Shown here piece by piece: positions 43,812 to 52,638 of a stretch of 64,000 nucleotides of DNA. Below the pieces are notes generated by a model. The model saw nothing but the letters and a program-made list of their open reading frames with translations. It was not told the DNA's origin and did no database searches. The DNA is from Varibaculum cambriense (lineage in GTDB: Bacteria; Actinomycetota; Actinomycetes; Actinomycetales; Actinomycetaceae): the NCBI RefSeq assembly GCF_022133705.1, contig NZ_JAKNHJ010000009.1, forward strand, positions 36,748-100,747, read 5' to 3'. Each line of letters opens with the position of its first letter. Within the stretch, counting starts at the first letter, position 1. Position numbers and translations under genes: made by a program.

Positions 43812-45482
43812 TTGTCCGCAGCAGATACAATATATGGAACTCCGGTAGTTAATGGTCTAGCCTACGGGCAGGTCGCCTGGGTAAGCCATTTTGAGATCCC
43901 CAACTTACCTGCCTCTAAAATCCCGCTAGCTCAGCGTAAAGCTGAGGTCGATCGCTACCTTAAAGCTGCTAACACAGTATCCGAACGCCTGCTGACGCGC
44001 GCAAAATCCACAGTCGGCACCGCGTCGGATATTTTAGCAGCTCAAGCTGAACTCTCCCGCGACCCTGGGTTCAAGAAGATGGTGGTTCAGTCAATCAATA
44101 AAGGCACCCCCGCCCCAAGCGCCGTGATCACTACCACCGACATGTTTTGCGCCATGTTTGAAAAAGCCGGCAGGTTAATGGCAGAACGTACCACTGACTT
44201 AAACGATCTGTGCATGCGGGTAGTAGCAGAATTACTGGGGGAACCAGAACCGGGAATACCCCATCTTGGCGAGCCCTCGGTACTCTTCGCCGATGATCTT
44301 GCACCTGCTGACACCGCGGGACTTAATCCGGAAAAAATCTTGGCTTTAGTTACGGAACAGGGCGGTCCTACCTCTCATACTTCAATTATTGCCCGCCAAC
44401 TGGGGATCCCCTGTATTGTGGCGGTGCGCAGACTCCACCAGATTCCCCAGGGAGAGCAAGTATTTGTAGACGCCTCTCTGGGATCGATTACTACCGGCGC
44501 CAACCCGGAGGAAGCCCGCCAAAAAGTAGCAGCTAACCTGCGCTCACGTGCCGAGATCCGCCACTGGCAAGGTCCCGCCCGCCTTGCCAGTGGCGAGGAG
44601 GTAGAGCTACTCGCCAATGTGCAAGACGGTCCAGGTGCCCAGAAAGCAGCTGAAGCTTATGCGCAGGGAGTAGGACTTTTCCGCACCGAACTTTGTTTCC
44701 TGGATTCCACGAAAGAGCCTACTTGCGCCGAGCAGGCAGAGAAGTATTCGCGAGTGTTTGCAGCTTTCCCAGATCAGAAAGTAGTTACCCGCACTTTGGA
44801 TGCCGGATCGGATAAACCGATTTCTTGGGCCACTTTAGAGGAGGAAGCTAACCCTGCTCTGGGAGTGCGGGGACTGCGCACTACCGGGATCGATGAAGAC
44901 CTCTTTACCCGACAATTAGATGCAATCGCACAGGCATCACGTGGTCATCAAGGAAAAAACTGGGTGATGGTGCCGATGGTCTCTACCTTGTCGGAGGCAA
45001 AATGGGTGGCGAAGCTGATTCGAGAGCGGGGACTTACTGCCGGAATTATGGTGGAAGTTCCGGCAGCCGCGATCATGATTGACCAGTTCCTAGCGGAAGT
45101 TGATTTCGTTTCTATCGGCACCAATGACCTTAGCCAGTATGTGATGGCTGCCGATAGGATGAACGCTAATCTGGCAACCTACACTGATCCGTGGCAACCG
45201 GCAGTTTTGACGTTGATTTCCCGCGTAGCTGCCACCGGGGTACGCCTGCAAAAACCGGTAGGGGTATGCGGGGAGGCGGCGGCTGACCCTATTTTGGCGT
45301 GCGTACTCATAGGGATGGGGGTCACCTCCCTATCGATGGCGACTTCGGCCATTCCCTCAGTGGGCTCCCAATTGGGACAGGTTACGAAAGAGCAATGCGA
45401 GCGTGCCGCCCAGGACATTTTAACGGCACAAGATAGTGGGGATGCCCGGAACATTGCCCGCCGCGCCCTCGGGATTAACTAA
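43812..45482 (+). CDS. ptsI: PTS enzyme I (phosphoenolpyruvate-protein phosphotransferase)
   Basis: 556 residues from TTG 43812, chosen because GAGGAGAG lies four bases upstream and the conserved GTPVVNGLAYG begins soon after; GTG 43779 is a longer alternative without a site. It takes phosphate from PEP and passes it to HPr. The phospho-histidine is in GGPTSHTSIIARQLG. The TIM-barrel part has GVGLFRTELCFLD, VPMVSTLSEA, VSIGTNDLSQYVMAADR and the catalytic Cys of VGVCGEAAADP. Divergent from fruA-ptsH. Confidence 0.94.
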   Translation: MSAADTIYGTPVVNGLAYGQVAWVSHFEIPNLPASKIPLAQRKAEVDRYLKAANTVSERLLTRAKSTVGTASDILAAQAELSRDPGFKKMVVQSINKGTPAPSAVITTTDMFCAMFEKAGRLMAERTTDLNDLCMRVVAELLGEPEPGIPHLGEPSVLFADDLAPADTAGLNPEKILALVTEQGGPTSHTSIIARQLGIPCIVAVRRLHQIPQGEQVFVDASLGSITTGANPEEARQKVAANLRSRAEIRHWQGPARLASGEEVELLANVQDGPGAQKAAEAYAQGVGLFRTELCFLDSTKEPTCAEQAEKYSRVFAAFPDQKVVTRTLDAGSDKPISWATLEEEANPALGVRGLRTTGIDEDLFTRQLDAIAQASRGHQGKNWVMVPMVSTLSEAKWVAKLIRERGLTAGIMVEVPAAAIMIDQFLAEVDFVSIGTNDLSQYVMAADRMNANLATYTDPWQPAVLTLISRVAATGVRLQKPVGVCGEAAADPILACVLIGMGVTSLSMATSAIPSVGSQLGQVTKEQCERAAQDILTAQDSGDARNIARRALGIN

Positions 45483-45561
45483 TAGCTGCTGCCAAAACGC
45501 TACTGGCCACGTTAACTCCTAATAGCCCCAATAAAACGGCCGGAATCTGAAGCTAAAAAAC

Positions 45562-45590
45562 TTGCGCCCCGGCTCTTCACCGGGGCGCAA
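45562..45590. terminator. Bidirectional terminator between ptsI and the FHA gene
   Basis: TTGCGCCCCGG (45562-45572) pairs perfectly with CCGGGGCGCAA (45580-45590) around a seven-base loop. On the minus strand it is followed by TTTTTTAG, on the plus strand by CTAACTTATTTTTAG. It serves both convergent genes. Confidence 0.9.
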
Positions 45591-45639
45591 CTAACTTATT
45601 TTTAGTGCTTATATTTTTCGAACCAGGATCTTAACCGGT

Positions 45640-46365
45640 TTAATATCCGGCAGGCGCGGTGCCGATAGAAAGGTATTGCCCCTCCCCCAGATCGACAATA
45701 TCGCCTGCTTGCAGCTGTACCGGTTGCGCCGGTTCAATCGGGTAGATTTGTCCACCGCGACGCAAACGAGTGCCATTTACCGATTCCAAATCCTTTAGGG
45801 AGGGATTTCCGCCCTCGTCTATATAGAGCAAACAGTGGGTACGGGAAATCTGTTTAGCAGGACTGGGCACGGTCATAGTTTGAGCTTGCGGATAGGTGGA
45901 AGTAGCCGCATCAGGGCGGCGCCCCACCACAATCGCGTCCTCTAAAATCATGGACTGTCCCTGCCCGGAAGTAACCGTATAGCGGGGAGCTGGCTGGTAA
46001 GCCTCCTGCCCGCCATATTGAGCTTGCATCCCGTATTGCCCCTGTCCATAGCCTGCTTGCCCGTATGGTTGTTGATATTGTCCCGGTTCATATCCGCCTT
46101 GCTGATAGCCAGGTTGATCATATTCGCTCTGCGGGAAGGCCGGACTGCCCTGGGGAGGATAACCCGGATACTGGGGAGCCGAGGGCTGCTCGCCATAGGG
46201 ATTAGAGTAGGCAGCATTAGCCTGCTGACCATAGGGGTCGGGGGTGCTTGGTTCCGGCACCCCGGATTCTGTCTGGGGCGCTCCATAAATCCCGCTGGGC
46301 GGCACATAACCTGCATTCGCTGCACCCGACTGGTTCGGGTAGTACTGGTAGGGGTCGTTATCCAT
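45640..46365 (-). CDS. FHA-domain protein with Tyr/Gln/Pro-rich N-terminus
   Basis: 241 residues from ATG 46365, which follows GGAGGTAAATCA. Residues 1-130 are low-complexity, rich in Gln, Tyr, Pro and Gly. Residues 140-235 are a forkhead-associated domain: IVVGRRPDA, SRTHCLLYID and NGTRLRRGG mark the phosphothreonine-binding face. It lies 38 bases after the Ser/Thr kinase gene, so it is very likely a substrate or reader of that kinase. No second domain is seen, so any output must go through partners. Cytoplasmic. Confidence 0.88.
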   Translation of the reverse strand: MDNDPYQYYPNQSGAANAGYVPPSGIYGAPQTESGVPEPSTPDPYGQQANAAYSNPYGEQPSAPQYPGYPPQGSPAFPQSEYDQPGYQQGGYEPGQYQQPYGQAGYGQGQYGMQAQYGGQEAYQPAPRYTVTSGQGQSMILEDAIVVGRRPDAATSTYPQAQTMTVPSPAKQISRTHCLLYIDEGGNPSLKDLESVNGTRLRRGGQIYPIEPAQPVQLQAGDIVDLGEGQYLSIGTAPAGY

Positions 46366-46403
46366 TGATTTACCTCCATTACCAACCGGCAATTTTCCGC
46401 TCT

Positions 46404-47855
46404 CTATTGGCACCAGTCTACCCCAGGAGAGGTTTTTCCATCTAAGCTAACCGCAAAAACCTTTACGCACCATTTACTCCCCTGGGGGTGGAGAGTTATT
46501 TTCGGTTCGCTAACCGTATGACTGCCCGCGTCCTTACCATCTTGGATTACCTGCACCTGGTAGGAGGCCGGACTATCGCCTGCGCCTGGTTTCCACGTCA
46601 AGGTGATTTGTCCATCGGCGACAGGTTTTCCTTCCAGCACGGTGACCGGGGATATTTCGGAAACAATTCCGTCCTCCGCCGAGGCAGTTATTAAGGGTTC
46701 TGCAGAGCTGGACGCAGTTTTAACCGCACTGGTATCCGCTTTGAAATAGTAGGAAACCCCGACGGCAGTTCCCGCTATCAGCACCAGCGCGCCAATAAGT
46801 GCCAGCAGAATCCGGCGCCACCCCAGGCGGGAGGCAGGTAATAGGGAACGGGACAGCGCCGCGCTCGAGTGGCTGCCCACAATCAAAGGACTATCTGCCT
46901 GCCCCGACTCTTTTCCCGGCGTGGATTCTTGGGAGGAGGAGGCGTCCTTGAGGCGGGTAGCATCCGGATCAGTAGTAGCGAGCGACAATGTTGGGTTATC
47001 GCTGGCAATATCCATACTGGTCAGCGGGAGAGACAGCCCGCGTTGTAGTTCTTGGAGCGCCGCACCAAATTGCGCGGCACTTTCGGGACGCTCAGCCGGA
47101 TCACCCTGCAATGCCCAGGCTAGAATCTCGCGCAAAGGAGAGATCAACTGGGGGGCATCCAGGGGCGCAGCCGAATGTAAAACCCGCTGAGTTAGAGCCG
47201 CTACCGAGTTATCGCCTCCGGGAATCTCGAAAGGGCTGTAACCGGTAACAAGCGAATGCATAGTGGCTGCCAGGGAATAAATATCACTGGTGGCAGCGGC
47301 CAAAGAGTTCTCATCGTGTTGTTCGGGAGGCGCCCAGGGCACCGACAGCCCTAAAACATCCCGGTGAGCTAGGGGTTTTCCCAGCGGCAAGGCTAAACCA
47401 AAATCTGATAACACCGGGGTGGAAAACTCTGAAATCAGGACATTTGCCGGTTTCACGTCCCGGTGCGCGAGCCCGGCTCGATGCACCGTTTCTAAGGCTC
47501 CGGCCAAGCGAATAGTAGTATCTAAGGACTGTGCAAGTGAAAGCGGCTGGCGGCGCACTCGCTGCGACAAATTTGCCACCGGGCAGTACTGCAACACTAA
47601 ATAGGGACGCCCATCTGGAAGCTTCCCGGTTTGAAATAAAGACAGGATCGCCGGGTGAGCACAGGTAGCAGCCAGAGCATCGGCCTCGGTAGTGAAGACT
47701 TGGCGTCCTTCCCTACTGCCTAGTTCCCGCAGGACTTTGACTGCTACCTGGCGTTCGGGACGTTTTTGTTTATAGAGATAAACGTCGGCAAATCCGCCCC
47801 TACCCAGCAATGATTGCACGCTAAATCCCGGGATTTTAGGGGGTGTGTGGGTCAT
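46404..47855 (-). CDS. Membrane Ser/Thr protein kinase with extracellular FnIII-like domain
   Basis: 483 residues from ATG 47855; three ATG codons in a row occur here and the third is best spaced from GGAAAGGGG. Kinase domain 10-265: GRGGFADV glycine loop, Lys40 in VAVK, catalytic Asp133 in HRDVKPAN, Asp151 in DFG. A juxtamembrane Ser/Thr-rich segment is followed by one membrane helix (LLALIGALVLIAGTAVGVSYYF), then about 90 residues resembling a fibronectin type III fold. There are no PASTA repeats, unlike PknB. The gene overlaps the transglutaminase-like gene by 20 bases and precedes the FHA gene. Confidence 0.9.
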   Translation of the reverse strand: MTHTPPKIPGFSVQSLLGRGGFADVYLYKQKRPERQVAVKVLRELGSREGRQVFTTEADALAATCAHPAILSLFQTGKLPDGRPYLVLQYCPVANLSQRVRRQPLSLAQSLDTTIRLAGALETVHRAGLAHRDVKPANVLISEFSTPVLSDFGLALPLGKPLAHRDVLGLSVPWAPPEQHDENSLAAATSDIYSLAATMHSLVTGYSPFEIPGGDNSVAALTQRVLHSAAPLDAPQLISPLREILAWALQGDPAERPESAAQFGAALQELQRGLSLPLTSMDIASDNPTLSLATTDPDATRLKDASSSQESTPGKESGQADSPLIVGSHSSAALSRSLLPASRLGWRRILLALIGALVLIAGTAVGVSYYFKADTSAVKTASSSAEPLITASAEDGIVSEISPVTVLEGKPVADGQITLTWKPGAGDSPASYQVQVIQDGKDAGSHTVSEPKITLHPQGSKWCVKVFAVSLDGKTSPGVDWCQ

Positions 47856-50418
47856 CATCATCCCCTTTCCGTAACCGAGTTTCCTCCGCATTCTGGGGCG
47901 AGGACGCCCGGCGGGTATAGTCTAGCGCCTGCGCAGGCCACGCTGGAGGCTCCGGGGGCCGGGAAGCCGGCAGCCGGGGAGGCTGCGGCAAGCCAACTTT
48001 ACCGAGGCGAGTGGCTTCCGAAAATGCGTCTCCTGCCGCCGGGGCTGGGGTAGTTTCTTCGCTACTGCCGGGCGCCAAGGGAGTACGCAACTGCTGATAT
48101 TCCTGTTCAGTCAGCCCCAAAGATAGGCTCGGTAGCGAAACCTCCTTGCGGGGAGTTAACACTTTCTCCACCCCGGGGATTTTCCCTAGCTTTTTAGCAA
48201 AACTACTGCGAATAAACCGGTAATAAAGCGAGGACGGCCGAATTGCCGCCACCAGCGCTTTCCCTCTCCCAGCTGCCGTTTTCCAGCTGTCGGTAAGGTT
48301 TTTAACTAGCTGCCACGCCCAATCGGAATCAATTTCGCTATCGCTGCTAGGACTGTAATCCAAGTAATCAGCGATCCCGGCCAGCTCTCGCGCCCCTGAC
48401 TGCGGCTTCGCCTGGCTGATAGTCCCCAAATAGCTATCGATTATCCAGGCGGCTTCTTGCCGAGTAGCTCCCGCGGGGAGCCTAATTCCGCGATCTCGGA
48501 AACGATCAACTATTTCTTCCCAAGCTCCTTTCAAACGATCTTGGGGTTCTTTAGCCCGCCGCCTCCTGCGGGAGCGACACCACTTAGCTAAGAGAGTTAG
48601 CAAGATGGGAGAAAGCAATAGCAGCAGCCAACCACCATATTTGGCCACTTGCACCAGCGCTGCCAGAAATTGCATTCCCGTGGAATGATTATCGGCATGC
48701 GCTTGTTTTTCCACATGCGGTAACACCGGTGGAGTAGCCGGTGGAGGCGGGGGCTGCAACACCTGGGGTTTGGGAACCGATTTGGGTTGCGGCTGATCGG
48801 TACGAGGTACGCGATCGCGCGGAGGCGTAGGGTCAAAGGGGACCCACCCGACCTCTTTAAATTTCACTTCCACCCAGGCGTGAACGTTATCCCCTTTAAG
48901 TTTCAGGTTCCCGCCCGCCTTTTTATCACCCGGATAGGCTCCCAGCACCACTCGCGCCGGAGCCCCAAAAGCGCGCACCATCAAGGCCATAGCTACCGCG
49001 TATTGTTCATCATCACCGATCAGTTCTTGCCCCTGGAAAAACTGGCTCATCCGGGCGGCGCGATGCCCAGGGCGAGAAAGACCATCGGAACCATCGGAAA
49101 AGAAACCTTGCCCTGATAAGTAGGACTCTACATTGCGCACCTTTTGCAAGGGACTGGTCGCCCGGGCAGTTAACTGGTTGTTAAGTTCCGTAATTTCTAC
49201 CGGTAACGCTTCATCTTTGCCTTGCGGAATGGGATCAAACTCTAGGCCAGACATCCTCGCATCGCTAGGAATACGCTCCTTTGCGAAACTTACCCGATAG
49301 GAAAGCCCCTCAGGGTTAGCGGTAAAAGCCGAGCGCAGAGAGGTAGAATAGTAAACCACCGGTTTGGGCTGGGTTGCGAATTTTAGTGATTGTGCATTAC
49401 CTAGCAGCGGAACCCAAGGTTGGTCATAGTTGACCAGTTTAACTTCGGCTTTACTGTCAGCGGACACCCCTTTATCTAGAATCGAATCCACCTGCACGAA
49501 CTGCGCATTTAACTGGGGATCAATTTTGAAAACGGTACCGTCATAGGCATTCATAGTGGCAAAACGCATCCTAGTACCCGCCGGATAGTTTTTTACTTCC
49601 GCAATAGTTTTGTCTTTCCAGTCGCGGGAAAGATGCCTAAAAGAGGCTAACGGGGAAATAAAATCTTCTAGTTCCACCGGGGGGAGGACGTGGCTGCGCA
49701 ACACTTCCCGGTTTCCCCGCTCGGTAACCCCCGCTAAAGATGCCGAAGCTAGAGAAATAATTAGGGTAACTGCCACCATCGCCAGCGGACGGATAAAGCG
49801 ATTTTTCTTGCTCGCTCCCGCCAGGTTCACTGCCCGCCTTCGCGCCTTGGCCGCGGCCTCGCTAACCAGCCCGCACCACAGCAATGCGAGGAAGAAATAG
49901 GCGGCTCCCGCCCAACGAGCTACCGGGACTAACTGGGACCCCCAGGCGATCGCTACCACTAGACAAATAGTGGCAGGTATTAATGCTACCCAAGGTCGAC
50001 GCGAAGCTGCGGCTAACCCCGCCAAAAGCGCGGTAATGAGACAGATTAAGAAAGGTAACACCGCGGCTCCTCCGGCTGCGCTTAGCGGCAAGGGAGCCGT
50101 AAGAGTATCTCGCCAGCAGGTCACCGCGGAAGTAACTAGCACTTGCAGCCCCGATAGGGTGGGATAAAACTTTCGCCCCAAGGGGTCGGTAGCCGCCAAA
50201 GTGGGGCCAAACAGTAAAAATACCCCTAACATCAAGATTAAAGTGGAGAATACCCCCAGGCACCAACGGCGACTAACCAGCGCAACTAGGCAGCCTAAAA
50301 CCGCTCCGCTACCGGCAGCTATTAGCCCGATAAAACCCAAGAACGGTAAAGAAAACAGGTAACACGGAACGATTAGGAGCAGCAGGGAGCTCAGACCTAC
50401 CAGCTGGGATCTTTTCAC
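47836..50418 (-). CDS. TgpA-type membrane protein with transglutaminase-like domain lacking Cys
   Basis: 860 residues. The N-terminal part has about six membrane helices (1-215), as in DUF3488/TgpA proteins, followed by an extracellular transglutaminase-like core at about 420-520, a Pro-rich linker, another helix near 600 and a cytoplasmic tail. The active-site Cys position reads GDDEQYA, with Asp470 instead of Cys; the His (NVHAWVEV) and Asp (PFDPTP) of the triad remain. It starts inside the DUF58 stop (ATGA overlap). In known systems TgpA, DUF58 and MoxR occur together. The exact function is unknown. Confidence 0.88.
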   Translation of the reverse strand: MKRSQLVGLSSLLLLIVPCYLFSLPFLGFIGLIAAGSGAVLGCLVALVSRRWCLGVFSTLILMLGVFLLFGPTLAATDPLGRKFYPTLSGLQVLVTSAVTCWRDTLTAPLPLSAAGGAAVLPFLICLITALLAGLAAASRRPWVALIPATICLVVAIAWGSQLVPVARWAGAAYFFLALLWCGLVSEAAAKARRRAVNLAGASKKNRFIRPLAMVAVTLIISLASASLAGVTERGNREVLRSHVLPPVELEDFISPLASFRHLSRDWKDKTIAEVKNYPAGTRMRFATMNAYDGTVFKIDPQLNAQFVQVDSILDKGVSADSKAEVKLVNYDQPWVPLLGNAQSLKFATQPKPVVYYSTSLRSAFTANPEGLSYRVSFAKERIPSDARMSGLEFDPIPQGKDEALPVEITELNNQLTARATSPLQKVRNVESYLSGQGFFSDGSDGLSRPGHRAARMSQFFQGQELIGDDEQYAVAMALMVRAFGAPARVVLGAYPGDKKAGGNLKLKGDNVHAWVEVKFKEVGWVPFDPTPPRDRVPRTDQPQPKSVPKPQVLQPPPPPATPPVLPHVEKQAHADNHSTGMQFLAALVQVAKYGGWLLLLLSPILLTLLAKWCRSRRRRRAKEPQDRLKGAWEEIVDRFRDRGIRLPAGATRQEAAWIIDSYLGTISQAKPQSGARELAGIADYLDYSPSSDSEIDSDWAWQLVKNLTDSWKTAAGRGKALVAAIRPSSLYYRFIRSSFAKKLGKIPGVEKVLTPRKEVSLPSLSLGLTEQEYQQLRTPLAPGSSEETTPAPAAGDAFSEATRLGKVGLPQPPRLPASRPPEPPAWPAQALDYTRRASSPQNAEETRLRKGDDDDPHTP

Positions 50419-51665
50419 GTTAGACTCACCCCATTTAATGCCCGTGGTAGCTGTGAGAGCTCCCCAATATTTAACAGTCTGCGGGAGGTGGCTCCCCGGC
50501 GAGTAAAGGTAGCGCCGGCATCAGCTCGGATACCGGTAGTAGCCATATCGACTGCCGGTAGCAAACAGATTTGTTGCATCCGACGCATAGTTACTCCCGG
50601 CCCGGTGATCAAGGAACACACCGAGGCTTGCGCTTCATGGGCTAGCGCCCAACGCACCAAGTGGCGATAGTCTTGAGCGCCCTCAACGAGTTGCACTTCA
50701 GTTAGGAAATCTAGGACGGTGCGAGCAGTTGCCGCTTTCAATACGGTTTTTCCCGCATAAAGGGTCAGGGGCTGTCCATTGGAAAGGGAGGAAACTGCCA
50801 GAGAAGCCGCCGCCTCTACCGCTAATTCAAAGTCTGCTTCCCCATAGTTTTCGCGATTCAAATCCAGCACAATCAGATGGTGGGAGCGGCGGGTCTCTAG
50901 GTATTGTCGCATCATTAACTGGCCGGTGTGGGCAGACATTTTCCAGTGAATATGCCTACGGTCATCCCCGCTTTCATAGGGACGCAAGGCATGAAATATC
51001 GCATCGGAACTGGTTATTACCTGCGAGCTTGCCCCTTCCATATCTCGGGAATAGCCACTTAGTGTCCCCAGAGCGGAAGTGAAGTTGGGATATACATAAA
51101 CGTCTTGAGATTCCGGCCAGGATCGCACCCGGCGAATCAAACCTAAAATATCTTCTCGCACTGTACGGGGCGGGCCGACCACAATCTTTTCACGCCGTCT
51201 CGTTTGTAATTGAAACTCCCGGGTGAAACTCTTGCCAGAACGCAAACTAGGTACCGCTATATCGGCTTGTTCTGTTCCCAATGGCAGTTCTATTTTCAGG
51301 CCGCGCACCCGGCGGCGCCCCTGGTTAGTCGCTACCGCGCGCCCTAGCAGCTCTTGTCCTTTGCGGAGCCGGTCTTGCTCTACCGTTACCCGCAAAGCCA
51401 GCTCGCCCCCGCCCCAGGTCTGCGCTATCGCCGCCAGCAGTGCTAATAATGCAGCAAACATTATCGCCGCAGCTTCCGCCCAATCCCAAGCCCAGTAGGC
51501 ACCCAGGCTAGCTAATCCTCCCGATAGAACTAGCCACCCCAAAGCGGTAAGCGGAATTTTGCGCACGGCGGTAAGAGGAACCCGCGAGCGCGCCTGTTTC
51601 CAGGCTTTATTTCCGCTTTTCAGCGCATCTTTTAACGCGGTAGTGGTGGTTTCGGAAACTTTCAT
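50415..51665 (-). CDS. DUF58 domain protein
   Basis: 416 residues. Two N-terminal membrane helices (about 38-85) lead into a cytoplasmic region. The DUF58 signature is ALRPYESGDDRRHIHWKMSAHTGQLMMRQY-like near 225-255, followed by a von Willebrand A-like fold. Family members always pair with MoxR ATPases and are proposed to be their targets, possibly chaperoned metal-binding proteins. It overlaps the TgpA-like gene by four bases and follows moxR by four. Confidence 0.9.
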   Translation of the reverse strand: MKVSETTTTALKDALKSGNKAWKQARSRVPLTAVRKIPLTALGWLVLSGGLASLGAYWAWDWAEAAAIMFAALLALLAAIAQTWGGGELALRVTVEQDRLRKGQELLGRAVATNQGRRRVRGLKIELPLGTEQADIAVPSLRSGKSFTREFQLQTRRREKIVVGPPRTVREDILGLIRRVRSWPESQDVYVYPNFTSALGTLSGYSRDMEGASSQVITSSDAIFHALRPYESGDDRRHIHWKMSAHTGQLMMRQYLETRRSHHLIVLDLNRENYGEADFELAVEAAASLAVSSLSNGQPLTLYAGKTVLKAATARTVLDFLTEVQLVEGAQDYRHLVRWALAHEAQASVCSLITGPGVTMRRMQQICLLPAVDMATTGIRADAGATFTRRGATSRRLLNIGELSQLPRALNGVSLT

Positions 51666-51669
51666 TATT

Positions 51670-52638
51670 TTAGGCCTGCGAATCCACTGGCGCAGGTACC
51701 TCGTTCAGCGCCCTCTCAACTACGCTTTGTGCGGTAGCTCCTTCGAAGAGGGCGTCGGAGTCCATAATAATTCGGTGCGCCCAAACCGGTACTGCCAGCG
51801 TCTTGATATCATCGGGCAACACATAGTGGCGCCCTTGGGAAGCGGCCCACACTTTGGCCATCCGCATCATCCCGATTGTCGCCCGGGTCGAAACCCCCAA
51901 ATTCACCGCATCATCTAAGCGGGTAGCTTCCGCGAGTTGCTGCACATACCGGGTAATCTGCCCATCTACGTAATTTCGCAGTCCTAGTTGTTCCCAGGTA
52001 GCGATTTCCTCAGATTCAACTACCGGTTTTAGATCTTTAGATAGATCCGGCTGGGCAGCACCGGAAAGGATTTTGATCGCGGTTTCCTGGTCGGGATAGC
52101 CTAGGGAAATCTTAATCAGGAAGCGGTCTAGCTGAGCTTCGGGAAGCTTATAGGTGCCTGCCTGCTCTACCGGGTTTTGGGTGGCGATTACCAGGAATGG
52201 CGATTCCACCGGGTGCACCACTCCGTCTACGCTGACTTGCCGCTCTTCCATCACCTCTAGCAGGGCAGATTGGGTTTTGGGACTGGCCCGGTTGATTTCG
52301 TCGGCGAGGACGATATTGGCGAAAATCGGTCCGGCATGGAAATCCCATGCTTTAGTTTTCTGGTCATAGACGGTTACCCCGGTTATATCAGTGGGCAACA
52401 TATCGGGAGTGAACTGGATGCGAGAATGGGTAGCATCGACAGAGGCGGCGAGGGCGCGCGCCAGGGCGGTTTTCCCAGTTCCGGGCGCATCCTCTAGCAG
52501 GACATGTCCGCCTGCTAGGAAAGCTGCTAACACTAGGCGCACCTGGTGCCCTTTGCCGAGTATCGCCTGATCAACATTTTCGGCTATCTGCGCGAAACGG
52601 GTAGCAAACTCAGCGGCTTCGGCCGGTTTCAGGATCAT
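51670..52638 (-). CDS. moxR: MoxR-family AAA+ ATPase
   Basis: 322 residues. Walker A is [15 protein letters not shown] near 56-70 and Walker B is [14 protein letters not shown]. The sensor region [22 protein letters not shown] is diagnostic for MoxR. These chaperone-like ATPases help mature or assemble protein complexes together with vWA/DUF58 partners. Its start overlaps the stop of the giant surface-protein gene (ATGA), tying all five genes into one translation-coupled unit. Confidence 0.94.
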
